Shown here one piece after another: positions 16,945 through 25,539 of a stretch of 64,000 nt of DNA. The stretch comes from Eubacteriaceae bacterium (GTDB lineage Bacteria; Bacillota; Clostridia; Oscillospirales; Acutalibacteraceae), in contig JAETRQ010000006.1 in assembly GCA_021770095.1 (NCBI GenBank), positions 107,649 through 171,648 of the forward strand, in the 5' to 3' direction. The notes under the pieces were generated by a model. That model had not been told where the DNA came from. It saw only the letters and a program-made list of their open reading frames with translations, and made no database searches. Within the stretch, counting starts at the first letter, position 1; every line of letters starts with the position of its first letter. The position numbers and the translations under genes were made by a program.

Positions 16945-18327
16945 TTAACTGCCGATATTGAGTTTGTTCTTTATATCATCAACAATCTGTTCTTTTACAT
17001 CCTCAATAACTTCTTTGATTTCTTCTCGAGTGAAGGGGTCTTCATTAAATCTTTTTTTGAATTCAATAATCAGATGCGGTCTGAAACGCGGATGTGATAT
17101 TTTGATTAATGCTTTTGCTCTTTCCTTGAGTGTTTTACCCTTGAGCTGAGCAATACCATATTCTGTTACTACGTAGTTAACATCATTTCTCGGTGTTGTA
17201 ACCGCACTTCCTTCAGTAATGAGAGGAACAATTCTCGAAATCATGCCTTTTTTTGCGGTTGAAGGCATTGCGATGATTGACCTTCCTCCATGGCTCATTG
17301 TTGCACCGCGCACGAAGTCAACCTGACCTCCGACTGCTGAGAACTGATTAAGTCCAACCGTGTCTGAAACGACCTGACCGAGCAGGTCAACCTGAAGACA
17401 GGAATTGACCGACACCATATTATCATTCTTTGCAATCTCGATAGGATTATTAACATAGTCAATTGGATGTATTTCAACAGAGGGATTATTATTTATGTAA
17501 TTATTAAGTTTTTGAGATCCAAAAGCAGCCCCCAATATGGTTCTGCCTTTGTTCGTTTGCTTTTTCTTATTATTGATAACACCGGATTCAAGCAAATCAA
17601 CAACACCGTCACCAACAAGTTCACTATGCAGTCCGAGGTCTTTTTTATCTTTTAACTGCGCACATACAGCGTTCGGAATCCCACCGATACCTAACTGTAA
17701 ACAATCGCCGTCTTTGATTAGGGAAGCACAGTTTTTGCCGATTTTCATTTCGACTTCACTGATTTCAACACTTTTTACTTCAGGCAATGGCTCATCTATT
17801 TCCACAAAATAAGTAAAATCTCTAATATGCTTATTGTTACCGAATGTTCTCGGCATATATTTATTTACCTGAGCGATAACGACTTCACAGTAATCAGTAG
17901 TACCCTTTGTGTAATCAACAGTAGTACCGAATGATACGTATCCGTGTTCATCCGGTGGTGATACCATAACAATGGTTACCCTCGGGCAAATATAATTTTC
18001 AATTATGTCAGGTATTTCATAAAAATGAGATGTTGTAAATTCACTTATTCCGGTTGAAATGGCTTTTCTGTTGCTGGTTGAAGCAAAAAGGGAATTGAGC
18101 GTAAAATGACCTTTCATTTCGGGCTGGCACCAAGGTGAATCACCAAGTGTAAGCATACTTATAATCTCAATATTGTTGAATTCTTTATAATGTTCTACAA
18201 GTGCTTTTTCAATTCCGAACGGTTCACCGCAGCCCATACCGGTTACAACTTTATCACCATCTTTGATAGATTTTATTGCCTCTTCGGCGGTAACTAATTT
18301 ACTTTTGTATATTTCTTTCCAATCCAT
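16945..18327 (-). CDS. Acetyl-CoA hydrolase/transferase family protein (butyryl/4-hydroxybutyryl-CoA:acetate CoA-transferase type)
   Basis: Transfers CoA between an acyl-CoA and a short-chain acid such as acetate. It has 460 residues when started at the ATG 9 nt past GGGGTGA; an upstream in-frame start would add 11 non-family residues. Typical stretches are GDKVVTGMGCGEPFG, GIGGIPNAVCAQL, the likely catalytic glutamate in LHSELVGDG, and AVGGQVDFVRGA. Substrate choice (butyrate, propionate, 4-hydroxybutyrate) cannot be fixed. The gene lies upstream of the Rex-controlled E2-like gene with a 147-bp gap, consistent with a fermentative end-product role. Confidence 0.85.
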   Translation of the reverse strand: MDWKEIYKSKLVTAEEAIKSIKDGDKVVTGMGCGEPFGIEKALVEHYKEFNNIEIISMLTLGDSPWCQPEMKGHFTLNSLFASTSNRKAISTGISEFTTSHFYEIPDIIENYICPRVTIVMVSPPDEHGYVSFGTTVDYTKGTTDYCEVVIAQVNKYMPRTFGNNKHIRDFTYFVEIDEPLPEVKSVEISEVEMKIGKNCASLIKDGDCLQLGIGGIPNAVCAQLKDKKDLGLHSELVGDGVVDLLESGVINNKKKQTNKGRTILGAAFGSQKLNNYINNNPSVEIHPIDYVNNPIEIAKNDNMVSVNSCLQVDLLGQVVSDTVGLNQFSAVGGQVDFVRGATMSHGGRSIIAMPSTAKKGMISRIVPLITEGSAVTTPRNDVNYVVTEYGIAQLKGKTLKERAKALIKISHPRFRPHLIIEFKKRFNEDPFTREEIKEVIEDVKEQIVDDIKNKLNIGS

Positions 18328-18412
18328 AATTTTCACCCCGAATTGTATTCTAATGAACAATTTTTACCCATACTGTATAATAACTTAAAGACGGTCAAAT
18401 TGTCAATAAGTA

Positions 18413-18441
18413 TTGCATAGAATTCAAATTAATAGTATAAT
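18413..18441 (+). promoter_or_regulatory. Promoter of the GH110-PPi-PFK operon
   Basis: TTGCAT (18413-18418) and TATAAT (18436-18441) are separated by 17 nt and lie 20 bp before the start codon, with GAGGTGATG as the ribosome binding site. Confidence 0.65.
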
Positions 18442-18460
18442 GTCTAATTGAGGTGATGAA

Positions 18461-19960
18461 ATGATTATAAATATGCATGAGTATTGTACAGAAAAGAATG
18501 CTTCTGTCGGTACTATTGAGGCAATAAAGAATGCGGCTGACGGTGATACAATTTCTTTTGATAAGGGAATTTATCATTTTTATAAAGATTACAGTCCGCA
18601 CAGAAAATATCATATGACCAATACGGATTCATTTGCGAATCCTGAAAAGTATTTTGCGATTCTGCTTGAAGATAAGGAAGGAATTACTATCGACGGTAAT
18701 GGTTCGGAATTTGTAATTCATGGTGATATGTGTGCTTTATCTTTGGTAAGATGCAAGAATATAACGCTACGCAATTTTACTATCCGTTATAATTCACCTA
18801 CAAATTTTGAAATGACCTGCGTGGAGAAACAAGGTTGCAAAATTAGATATACAATTCCTGAAAACACAAGTTATAAGGTTAAAAATAACAGTATATATTT
18901 TTTTGAACAGAGTCCTTTCACTAAGGAAAATTATTATTTGGTAAAAAATAATAAAAAATGTTATTGCAATGTTATTCATAACGGTGATAATGTTTACCGC
19001 ACACAGTTATCCCCGTTAAAAGGTGCAATAAAGATTAAAGAAATCGCAGAACATCAAGTTGAATGTACTTATATCTTTCCTCCGAAATTTAAAGTCGGCG
19101 ATACTGTTGCAATGTCTGAAAACTGGAATAGGTCCGGATGTGGACTCTTCTTTTGGGAATCCGGAAATATTACAAGTGAAAACATTGTTGTAAATTATAT
19201 GCATGGATTTGGATGGCTTTCACAAATGTGTGAAAATATGACTTTCAACAATATTTCTTTTAAACCTGCTGACGGCTATCAGGTATCATCTTTTGCGGAC
19301 TGTATTCATATATGCGGCTGTAAAGGATATGCGAGAATCAGTAATTGCTTTTTTACGCATCCTCATGATGATGGAATAAATATTCACGGAGCATTCTTGA
19401 GATTTGAAAAAGCTGTCGATTCGCATACTGCTGTTTTTAAATTTATTCATAAACAGCAAGGTGGTTATAAAGCCTTTTTTGCAGGTGATAAGATAAAGTT
19501 TTACAAACGCACCGATTTATCGGAATTGGACGGTTTATACACCGTTCAATCATCTGTTGATGATATTGATAATAAACTGGTTACCGTTAAGTTTGAAGAA
19601 GAATTACCTCAGATGAAAGACAAAATGGTTGTTTGTGAAAATGTGACTTATAACCCTGAAGTAACAATTTCTGATTGTGTTTTCAGAGCTATTCCCACCC
19701 GTGGTATTCTCTGTACAACGGATAAACCATCATCTATTTTCAACAATGAATTTATCAGCCTGAAAATGCCGGATATATATATTTCCTGCGATTGCAGAGA
19801 TTGGTATGAGTCAGGACCGTGCAAAGATTTGAAAATTTATAATAATAAATTTTCACAAAAGAATCCGGTTGTCCTTGAGCCGCTTTGTATGATTAAACCT
19901 GTTGATAATGTGCATGAAAATATAGAAATTTTTGATAATGAAATCGGAGAAAATGAATGA
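18461..19960 (+). CDS. GH110-like alpha-1,3-galactosidase (parallel beta-helix)
   Basis: A 499-residue right-handed beta-helix enzyme resembling family GH110, which removes terminal alpha-1,3-galactose, including the blood-group-B epitope. Visible family-like motifs are SPHRKYHMTNTD near residue 46, HGFGWLSQMCENMTF near 248, SSFADCIHICGCKGYARISNC near 280, and HPHDDGINIHGAFLR near 303 with the paired catalytic-type aspartates. There is no signal peptide, so it is probably cytoplasmic and would act on imported oligosaccharides. Its stop overlaps the PPi-PFK start by 4 bp. Assignment is by motif memory; a related beta-helix glycosidase family is the alternative. Confidence 0.75.
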   Translation: MIINMHEYCTEKNASVGTIEAIKNAADGDTISFDKGIYHFYKDYSPHRKYHMTNTDSFANPEKYFAILLEDKEGITIDGNGSEFVIHGDMCALSLVRCKNITLRNFTIRYNSPTNFEMTCVEKQGCKIRYTIPENTSYKVKNNSIYFFEQSPFTKENYYLVKNNKKCYCNVIHNGDNVYRTQLSPLKGAIKIKEIAEHQVECTYIFPPKFKVGDTVAMSENWNRSGCGLFFWESGNITSENIVVNYMHGFGWLSQMCENMTFNNISFKPADGYQVSSFADCIHICGCKGYARISNCFFTHPHDDGINIHGAFLRFEKAVDSHTAVFKFIHKQQGGYKAFFAGDKIKFYKRTDLSELDGLYTVQSSVDDIDNKLVTVKFEEELPQMKDKMVVCENVTYNPEVTISDCVFRAIPTRGILCTTDKPSSIFNNEFISLKMPDIYISCDCRDWYESGPCKDLKIYNNKFSQKNPVVLEPLCMIKPVDNVHENIEIFDNEIGENE

Positions 19961-21219
19961 GTAAAAATATGATTATCGGTCAGTCCGGAGGACCAACCGC
20001 AGTAATCAATGCAAGCCTTGCCGGTGCTATTGAATATGCTTTCGGCTCTGAAAAAATTGGAAAAGTCTACGGTATGGTTCACGGAATTCAGGGACTGCTT
20101 GAAGATAATGTTAAGGATTTGAGTGAGCATTTTGAAAACAGACCGTCAAGACTCAATAGACTCAGAATGACTCCTGCAATGTTCCTTGGTTCCTGCAGAT
20201 ATAAACTTTCAAATTCTGATGAAGAGTTTGAAAAGATAATTGCTGCTTTAGAAAAGTATAATATCGGCTATTTCTTTTATATCGGCGGTAATGATTCAAT
20301 GGATACTGTTGATAAAATATCAAAATATGTTGCTGAAAATAAAATTGATATTAAAGTCGTGGGTATCCCAAAGACGATTGATAATGATTTGATGGGTATT
20401 GACCATTCACCCGGATTTGCAAGTGCTGCTAAATATATTGCTCTTGCAGTAAGAAATGTTACATATGACACAGCAATTTACAGTGTTAAAAGTGTTCATA
20501 TTATTGAGGCAATGGGAAGGGATGCAGGTTGGCTTGCCGCATCTTCCGTTCTTGCAAGGGACAGTAAAAATGTTGCACCTCATCTTATATATTTACCTGA
20601 AGTTCCTTTTTCTGTTGACAAATTTATCAGTGATGTCAGAGACAAATTAGAAGATTATAATTCCGTCATTGTTGTTGTCAGTGAAGGCATCCGGGATGAT
20701 AAAGGCAACTATATTTCTGCCCGTGGTGATAAGATTGATAAATTCGGACATGTTATGCTCAGCGGTACCGGTACTTATCTCAAAGAAGTTATTGAAGAGA
20801 AAATAGGCTGTAAAGTCAGAGCTTTGGAGCCAAGTGTATTGCAGCGAAGTGCAGGTCATACAGCATCTCTGACGGATATTACTGAGGCACAAAACCTCGG
20901 TATGGTTGCTGTTAAGGCGGCGATAGAAGGGGAGAGCGGTGTCTTTTCAACTCTCAGAAGAACATCAAATAAGCCTTACAGTATTGAATATTATACTGAG
21001 AATGTCTCTGTCGCTGCGAATGCAGAAAAAACAGTTCCGCTTGAATGGATAACAGAGTCAGGTAATGATGTTACGCAGGATATGGTAGAGTATCTTCGCC
21101 CGCTTGTTAAGGGTGTTCCACAGATACCATACAGAGACGGACTGCCTGATTATGTCAATGTGTCCTATTTGGATACAAAAAAACAGAAATATAATAATAA
21201 CGATGATTCTGATAAATAA
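19957..21219 (+). CDS. pfp: Diphosphate--fructose-6-phosphate 1-phosphotransferase
   Basis: Phosphorylates fructose 6-phosphate, probably with pyrophosphate, in glycolysis. It has 420 residues. The phosphoryl-donor site reads GQSGGPTAVINAS, IGGNDSMDT and GIPKTIDND. The lysine in PKTIDND (glycine in ATP enzymes) and the N-D in GGNDS point to PPi use. MGRDAGWLAA and EPSVLQRSAGH are further PFK motifs. It is translationally coupled to the GH110-like gene, linking glycan-derived sugar to glycolysis. The operon ends at a 15-bp-stem terminator. Confidence 0.92.
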   Translation: MSKNMIIGQSGGPTAVINASLAGAIEYAFGSEKIGKVYGMVHGIQGLLEDNVKDLSEHFENRPSRLNRLRMTPAMFLGSCRYKLSNSDEEFEKIIAALEKYNIGYFFYIGGNDSMDTVDKISKYVAENKIDIKVVGIPKTIDNDLMGIDHSPGFASAAKYIALAVRNVTYDTAIYSVKSVHIIEAMGRDAGWLAASSVLARDSKNVAPHLIYLPEVPFSVDKFISDVRDKLEDYNSVIVVVSEGIRDDKGNYISARGDKIDKFGHVMLSGTGTYLKEVIEEKIGCKVRALEPSVLQRSAGHTASLTDITEAQNLGMVAVKAAIEGESGVFSTLRRTSNKPYSIEYYTENVSVAANAEKTVPLEWITESGNDVTQDMVEYLRPLVKGVPQIPYRDGLPDYVNVSYLDTKKQKYNNNDDSDK

Positions 21220-21222
21220 ATA

Positions 21223-21255
21223 AAAACAGCAGATAGTTTTACTATCTGCTGTTTT
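21223..21255. terminator. Bidirectional terminator between pfp and scfB
   Basis: Fifteen-base perfect arms (AAAACAGCAGATAGT and its complement) with a TTT loop between two convergent genes. It has A and T tracts for either direction and ends 3 bp from the scfB stop codon. Confidence 0.93.
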
Positions 21256-21257
21256 GC

Positions 21258-22649
21258 TTAATATTCAACTTTTAGGTTTTCTTCTGCTTCAGCAACTTTC
21301 AGCATAATTGCACATTCAATTCTTTTTCTGTGCAGTTCACAGCCAAATTCGTAAACTCCGTTAACGCTGCCTGTTGTGTGATAAGCATTTGCTGCACATC
21401 CGCCTGAACAGTATAGTTTTGCAAAACAATCTTTGCATTCTTTGTGTGAATAAACATTACAGGTCTCAAATTGTTCAAGAACTTTTTTGTTTTGGATTCC
21501 GTCCCATATATTACCAAGTAAAAATTCTTCTTCACCAACAAATTGATGGCAGGGATATAATTCTCCTGTCGGTGTTACGGCAAGATATTCTGTACCAACA
21601 CCGCATCCTGACACTCTTTTTACAATGCATGGACCGGCATCCAGGTCAATCATATAATGATAAAAAGTAAATCCATTACCTTTTCTGTATCTTTTGAGCA
21701 TTTCATTTGCAAGTATCTGATATTGCTCTTTCAGTATCGGCAAGTCACTTTCTTTCAGTGCATACGGCTCTTTCGGGTCACTTACCACCGGTTCAATTGA
21801 AAGTTCTTTGAATCCCATATCAGCCATATGAATAATATCTTTTGCAAAATCAAGATTGTTATGTGTATATGTACCTCTCATATAATAATCTGCCTGATTT
21901 CTTGACTCTGCAAACTTTTTGAATTTATCGACAATCAGGTCATAAGAGCCTGTTCCGTTTCGAGATACTCTCATAGCATCATTCGTGACTTTCCTTCCGT
22001 CAAGTGAAAGAACAACATTACCCATTTCTTTATTACAAAAGTCTATGACATCATCATTTATCAGCAGACCGTTGGTAGTCAATGTAAAGCGGAAATTTTT
22101 ATTATATTTCTTTTCTTGCTCTCTGCCGTATTCAACAAGTTTTTTGCACACATCCCAGTTGAGCAATGGCTCTCCGCCGAAAAAGTCTACTTCAAGATTT
22201 TTTCTTGTACCGCTTTGCTCAATCAAAAAGTCAAGGGCTCTTTTTCCTGTTTCAAAACGCATAAGACCTTTAGGACCATCATATTCACCCTTTCCGGCAA
22301 AACAGTATTTGCATGCAAGATTGCAGTCGTGTGCAACATGAAGGCAGATTGCCTTTACAACACCCTGTCGCTTTTTGAATTCTTTTGCGGTGTTTTCAAA
22401 AGTATCTTCAGCAAAAAGTCTTCCGTCTTTGATAAGGGATTCAATATCGTCAAAACAAATATCTATATCCTCACTTGTTACGTCTTCACGGTCACTGTAT
22501 TTATTGAGAATAAGTTTCTTTATTTCATCTTTGCTTTTTTCTTCAAACATATTGATAATATCATATGCCACTTCATCAACAGAATGAACACATCCGCTGT
22601 TTTGATCCAATATGATATTATATCCGTTCATTTTGTATGCATGTATCAT
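21258..22649 (-). CDS. scfB: SCIFF peptide thioether maturase, radical SAM/SPASM
   Basis: Forms a thioether crosslink in the SCIFF peptide encoded just upstream. About 463 residues: an N-terminal RiPP-recognition region (MIHAYKMNGYNIILDQNSG), the radical SAM motif CNLACKYCFAGKG near residue 110, and a C-terminal SPASM region rich in cysteines (GCGVGTEYLA, CHKEC-type spacing, CKDCFAKLYCSGGCAANAY). The likely start is the ATG at 22649, 6 nt past GGAG; a TTG 12 nt upstream is less likely because it lies on that SD. It is separated from scfA by a short hairpin. Identification is strong because peptide and enzyme are adjacent. Confidence 0.96.
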   Translation of the reverse strand: MIHAYKMNGYNIILDQNSGCVHSVDEVAYDIINMFEEKSKDEIKKLILNKYSDREDVTSEDIDICFDDIESLIKDGRLFAEDTFENTAKEFKKRQGVVKAICLHVAHDCNLACKYCFAGKGEYDGPKGLMRFETGKRALDFLIEQSGTRKNLEVDFFGGEPLLNWDVCKKLVEYGREQEKKYNKNFRFTLTTNGLLINDDVIDFCNKEMGNVVLSLDGRKVTNDAMRVSRNGTGSYDLIVDKFKKFAESRNQADYYMRGTYTHNNLDFAKDIIHMADMGFKELSIEPVVSDPKEPYALKESDLPILKEQYQILANEMLKRYRKGNGFTFYHYMIDLDAGPCIVKRVSGCGVGTEYLAVTPTGELYPCHQFVGEEEFLLGNIWDGIQNKKVLEQFETCNVYSHKECKDCFAKLYCSGGCAANAYHTTGSVNGVYEFGCELHRKRIECAIMLKVAEAEENLKVEY

Positions 22650-22667
22650 ATCTTTCTCCAAAGAAAA

Positions 22668-22686
22668 AGGTGGGTAAACCCCACCT
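22668..22686 (-). promoter_or_regulatory. Intercistronic hairpin between scfA and scfB
   Basis: A 7-bp GC-rich stem (AGGTGGG with CCCACCT) and a 5-nt loop in the 58-bp gap between scfA and scfB. No long U run follows it. It probably sets the scfA:scfB ratio by partial termination or by protecting the scfA mRNA 3' end. Confidence 0.55.
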
Positions 22687-22707
22687 AAATCTTAATATAA
22701 ATTTAAT

Positions 22708-22854
22708 TTACTTCTTGATTTGCTCACATTTCTGATTTGCAACGGAACAAGAAGTTTTACTTGCTGACTGGCAAGAAGTCTGACATTCACCGCAGCCGCC
22801 TTTTTTTGCTGATTCACAAAGGTTGCGTGAACTTAAAGTATTAATTCTCTTCAT
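22708..22854 (-). CDS. scfA: SCIFF ribosomally made precursor peptide (six cysteines)
   Basis: A 48-residue peptide with six cysteines at positions 13, 21, 24, 28, 36 and 43, the definition of SCIFF (six Cys in forty-five residues). It opens MKRINTLSSRNLC and ends CEQIKK. The Shine-Dalgarno AGAGAGG lies 7 nt before the ATG. The following scfB maturase confirms identity. The peptide is a substrate for thioether bond formation between a cysteine and a nearby residue; its final biological role is unknown in the family. It has its own strong promoter. Confidence 0.95.
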   Translation of the reverse strand: MKRINTLSSRNLCESAKKGGCGECQTSCQSASKTSCSVANQKCEQIKK

Positions 22855-22887
22855 GAAGAATACCTCTCTTGTAAAATTTTCAGTTAT

Positions 22888-22916
22888 ATTTTACATTATT
22901 GTTGTGCCTTTGTCAA
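22888..22916 (-). promoter_or_regulatory. Promoter of scfA
   Basis: On the minus strand, TTGACA (22911-22916) and TAAAAT (22888-22893) are 17 nt apart. The -35 box lies inside the last codons of the upstream decarboxylase gene, so scfA need not depend on that gene for transcription. The expected start is about 27 nt before the ATG. Confidence 0.78.
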
Positions 22917-24209
22917 TAGACTATCGGGCAGTAAATGATCTGATGAAATAATATTCACACCGCTGGATATACATAAGTCGATATATTCAAGTATTTCTTT
23001 ATTTATTATTTCTCCTGCTGCGATAATAGGTATTCCCGGCGGATAAGCAAAAACTTCACCGGCTGACACTTTGTTTTCACATTCAGACAGGGGAGTGGGT
23101 GTGCTTATTTTGACATCACTTGATTTGCAGAATTTTGCAGGCAGAGAAACTTTATTTATAAATTTCTTTTTTTCATCACGTTCTGTTTCAAGATGCTGAA
23201 GTGCTTTTATCAGTTTCTCAAATCCCTCTGCAGTATCACATACGGTAGAAATAAGAATAACATAATTCAGTGTTGCACCTTCAGCTTCAATTTGATGGTT
23301 TCTTAAAAATTCTGCGAGTTCAGTTCCGCTGTATCCTTTTGCGGACAATACGATTCTGGTAATATCGTCATTTTTCAGAACAGAAATATTATCAAGTTGT
23401 TTTACTTGGTTATAAAATCTGTTAAGTATATTCTTGTACTCATAAAATTTATTTTCAGGTTTTTTTAAAAATTCAATGCATTTGTCTATTGAATTTAAAA
23501 GTATGTAACTTGGTGAACTGCTTTCAAAAATATTCATGTATTTTTGAACTGCAAATTCATATTTTGAATTATTAATGTGTATTACAGCTGTTTGTGTAAG
23601 ACTGGGGAGTGTTTTGTGCAATGATTGAATAACAATATCGCCATTCGCTCTTTTCGGAAGATAATCCGCAAATCCAAAATGAGCACCGTGTGCTGCATCA
23701 ATAATCAGCGGGATAGGGGAGACTATTTCACTGACAATTCCTTCATAGGTCGGTGAGGTAATCACAACTGCTTTTGCATTGGGATATTTTTTTGTTAATT
23801 CGTCAATGCTTTCTTGTGATATTTTTGTATATACACCAAATTCGTTGTCAAAATCAGGTTCAATATAATGTACATCCAATTCATTTATGAAGCACGCGTT
23901 GTATACAGATTTGTGGCAGTTTCTTGCAATAATGATTTCATCACCTTTATTGCATACTGCACTGACAGCAGATAATATTGCACATGTTGACCCATTGACG
24001 GATATAATACTTTTTTTGCTGCCAAAAAGTTTGGATATATCATCCTGAAGTTCTTTGATAATACCTGTAGGATTATGCAAATCATCAAATCCGTCAATTT
24101 CTGTTATATCAATATCTGAACCTATTATTTCAAAATCTTTATTTCTTTTATGTCCGGGCATATGAAAAGGGTATTTATTTATTCTTTTCAGTTCATTACT
24201 TAACTTCAA
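22896..24209 (-). CDS. Orn/Lys/Arg decarboxylase-family PLP enzyme
   Basis: A 437-residue fold-type I PLP enzyme of the short, wing-less Orn/Lys/Arg decarboxylase type (YaaO/SpeA-like). Family residues include PFHMPGHKRN near the N-terminus, DITEIDGFDDLHNPTG, the PLP aspartate in IIDAAHGAHFG, and the Schiff-base lysine in QSLHKTLPSLTQ. The C-terminal part has AGEVFAYPPGIPI. Substrate (arginine, lysine or another) is not determined. It overlaps the upstream membrane protein gene by 14 bp. Polyamine synthesis is the likely pathway. Confidence 0.9.
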   Translation of the reverse strand: MKLSNELKRINKYPFHMPGHKRNKDFEIIGSDIDITEIDGFDDLHNPTGIIKELQDDISKLFGSKKSIISVNGSTCAILSAVSAVCNKGDEIIIARNCHKSVYNACFINELDVHYIEPDFDNEFGVYTKISQESIDELTKKYPNAKAVVITSPTYEGIVSEIVSPIPLIIDAAHGAHFGFADYLPKRANGDIVIQSLHKTLPSLTQTAVIHINNSKYEFAVQKYMNIFESSSPSYILLNSIDKCIEFLKKPENKFYEYKNILNRFYNQVKQLDNISVLKNDDITRIVLSAKGYSGTELAEFLRNHQIEAEGATLNYVILISTVCDTAEGFEKLIKALQHLETERDEKKKFINKVSLPAKFCKSSDVKISTPTPLSECENKVSAGEVFAYPPGIPIIAAGEIINKEILEYIDLCISSGVNIISSDHLLPDSLLTKAQQ

Positions 24210-24732
24210 TGAATTCTTTCTCCTTGTTATTATGTATTGTCAGCATTATATAGCCGGCAAATATAGGCATAAGTTCAATGATTGCGGTTTCTTTGAATAT
24301 AATCAGCAATATCAAGTCAATTATCAATATTCCTCCGCTCAGTATTGTAAATAAATAATTCTTGCTGAGTAAAAACAGAAGAAAAACAGATATTCCTGTT
24401 ATGATTGAAAAGGTCATTGAACCAATACAGTGCAGTATGTATTCATTGTATTTGTTGTAATCAAAATCAAAGCAAAGAGTCATTATCATTCCGATTGCAG
24501 CAATACCGAGCAATATATATTGGAATTTATATTTCATTTTTTTGAAACCGATAAGAATATTGCTGTCAATTGCAATTATAGTAAGTATTCCCCATATAGC
24601 AAACAGAACGGGGTGATCAAGCCCGATTTTTGACAATGCTCCCTTATTGCCTGCAAATCCGCCAAGTCCTGCATAACATATTGAATATACTGCTGAAATC
24701 AGGCAACTTATTATTGATATAATCTTTTTCAT
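24196..24732 (-). CDS. Uncharacterised multi-pass membrane protein
   Basis: A 178-residue hydrophobic protein with about six membrane helices, starting MKKIISIISCLISAV. I do not recognise a family. A short FDFDYNKYNEY loop lies in the middle and the tail NNKEKEFIEVK is charged. It overlaps the start of the decarboxylase gene by 14 bp, so the two are co-translated. A role in exporting or sensing the decarboxylase product is only a guess. Confidence 0.75.
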   Translation of the reverse strand: MKKIISIISCLISAVYSICYAGLGGFAGNKGALSKIGLDHPVLFAIWGILTIIAIDSNILIGFKKMKYKFQYILLGIAAIGMIMTLCFDFDYNKYNEYILHCIGSMTFSIITGISVFLLFLLSKNYLFTILSGGILIIDLILLIIFKETAIIELMPIFAGYIMLTIHNNKEKEFIEVK

Positions 24733-24830
24733 ATTTTCACCAATTAAATTATAGCATAATTAATTGACAATTCAAGTAAGTTGTGCTATTATTCATATGC
24801 TAAATGTTTCTAAGCACCAAAATTAAATAC

Positions 24831-24917
24831 GCGGAGGTGGCGGAATTGGCAGACGCGCTAGATTCAGGTTCTAGTGAATGCAAGTTCATGTGGGTTCAAG
24901 TCCCATCCCCCGCACCA
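24831..24917 (+). tRNA. tRNA-Leu (anticodon CAG), CCA encoded
   Basis: A class II tRNA of 87 nt. The anticodon loop TTCAGGT lies between CTAGA and TCTAG, followed by a long variable arm and the T-arm GGGTTCAAGTCCC. CCA is at 24915-24917. The acceptor stem GCGGAGG against CCCCCGC has one A-C mismatch at the fifth pair (24835 and 24909). It is followed by a strong terminator and stands alone. Confidence 0.95.
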
Positions 24918-24920
24918 ACA

Positions 24921-24950
24921 AAAAACAGACAGTTTTTCTGTCTGTTTTTT
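24921..24950 (+). terminator. Terminator of tRNA-Leu(CAG)
   Basis: Twelve-base arms (AAAAACAGACAG and its complement), a TTTTT loop, then further T residues, starting 4 bp after the tRNA. Confidence 0.93.
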
Positions 24951-24986
24951 ATTAATTGATAAAATGAAATATTTTTGGAGATTATT

Positions 24987-25346
24987 ATGGAACTTAAGAA
25001 ATTAGATTATGATTTGACTGTGTGTAAAGTTAAGTCTGAATCAGATATTGATTTAACCAGCAACTTTTATTTTATTGGAAAAACGGATGAAGAATACTCT
25101 TTGGTGTGCATCACTGCTGATACTCCTGATAATACTATTCAGCGTGAAGACGGTTGGATATGTCTCAGAATACAAGGCGTTTTGGATTTTTCAATAATTG
25201 GTATTTTGTCAAAAATATCAACTGTTCTTTCAGATAATAAAATCGGTATATTTGTTGTATCGACTTTTAATACCGATTATATTCTCGTAAAAGAAGAAAA
25301 TTTTGAAAAAGCGTTACATGTGTTATCGTCAGAGGATATAGTATAA
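24987..25346 (+). CDS. ACT domain protein
   Basis: A 119-residue protein with a C-terminal ACT-like regulatory fold: GWICLRIQGVLDFSIIGILSKISTVLSDNKIGIFVVSTFNTDYILVKEE is the conserved region, shown here only in outline around residues 55-105. ACT domains bind amino acids or similar small ligands. The start is ATG 24987, 6 nt after GGAG; an upstream TTG overlaps that SD and is rejected. No enzyme domain is attached, so it is a free-standing ligand sensor. It is monocistronic, followed by a terminator. Confidence 0.85.
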   Translation: MELKKLDYDLTVCKVKSESDIDLTSNFYFIGKTDEEYSLVCITADTPDNTIQREDGWICLRIQGVLDFSIIGILSKISTVLSDNKIGIFVVSTFNTDYILVKEENFEKALHVLSSEDIV

Positions 25347-25362
25347 TCTAATATAAATGAAC

Positions 25363-25400
25363 AATCCGGCAAATTACCAACCTGCCGGGTTATTTTATTA
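25363..25400 (+). terminator. Terminator of the ACT-domain gene
   Basis: Nine-bp stem (AATCCGGCA with TGCCGGGTT, one G-T pair), an 11-nt loop, then a T-rich tail. Confidence 0.82.
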
Positions 25401-25456
25401 TTTTTTTATAAGAATGTGAAATGTTCATAAATTTCCGTTTTTATATTGTTTTTATA

Positions 25457-25485
25457 TTGAAAGATTAGATTATTTATGATAAAAT
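25457..25485 (+). promoter_or_regulatory. Promoter of the large surface protein gene
   Basis: TTGAAA (25457-25462) and TAAAAT (25480-25485) are separated by 17 nt, about 55 bp before the start codon. The rest of this 193-bp gap is AT-rich with the ACT-gene terminator at its left. Confidence 0.6.
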
Positions 25486-25539
25486 TTATATAATTATTGT
25501 TAATATTTTATCAATTCGGAACAAAGAGGGTAGATATAT

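Noticed and set aside
18398..18420. TTGTCAATAAG sequence near the CoA-transferase start as a Rex site
   Set aside because: The left half fits but the right half lacks TTAACAA, so it was not called.
22116..22688. 190-codon plus-strand ORF opposite scfB
   Set aside because: It lies antisense to a well-supported radical SAM gene with no ribosome site; its hydrophobic look is a result of reading codons in reverse.
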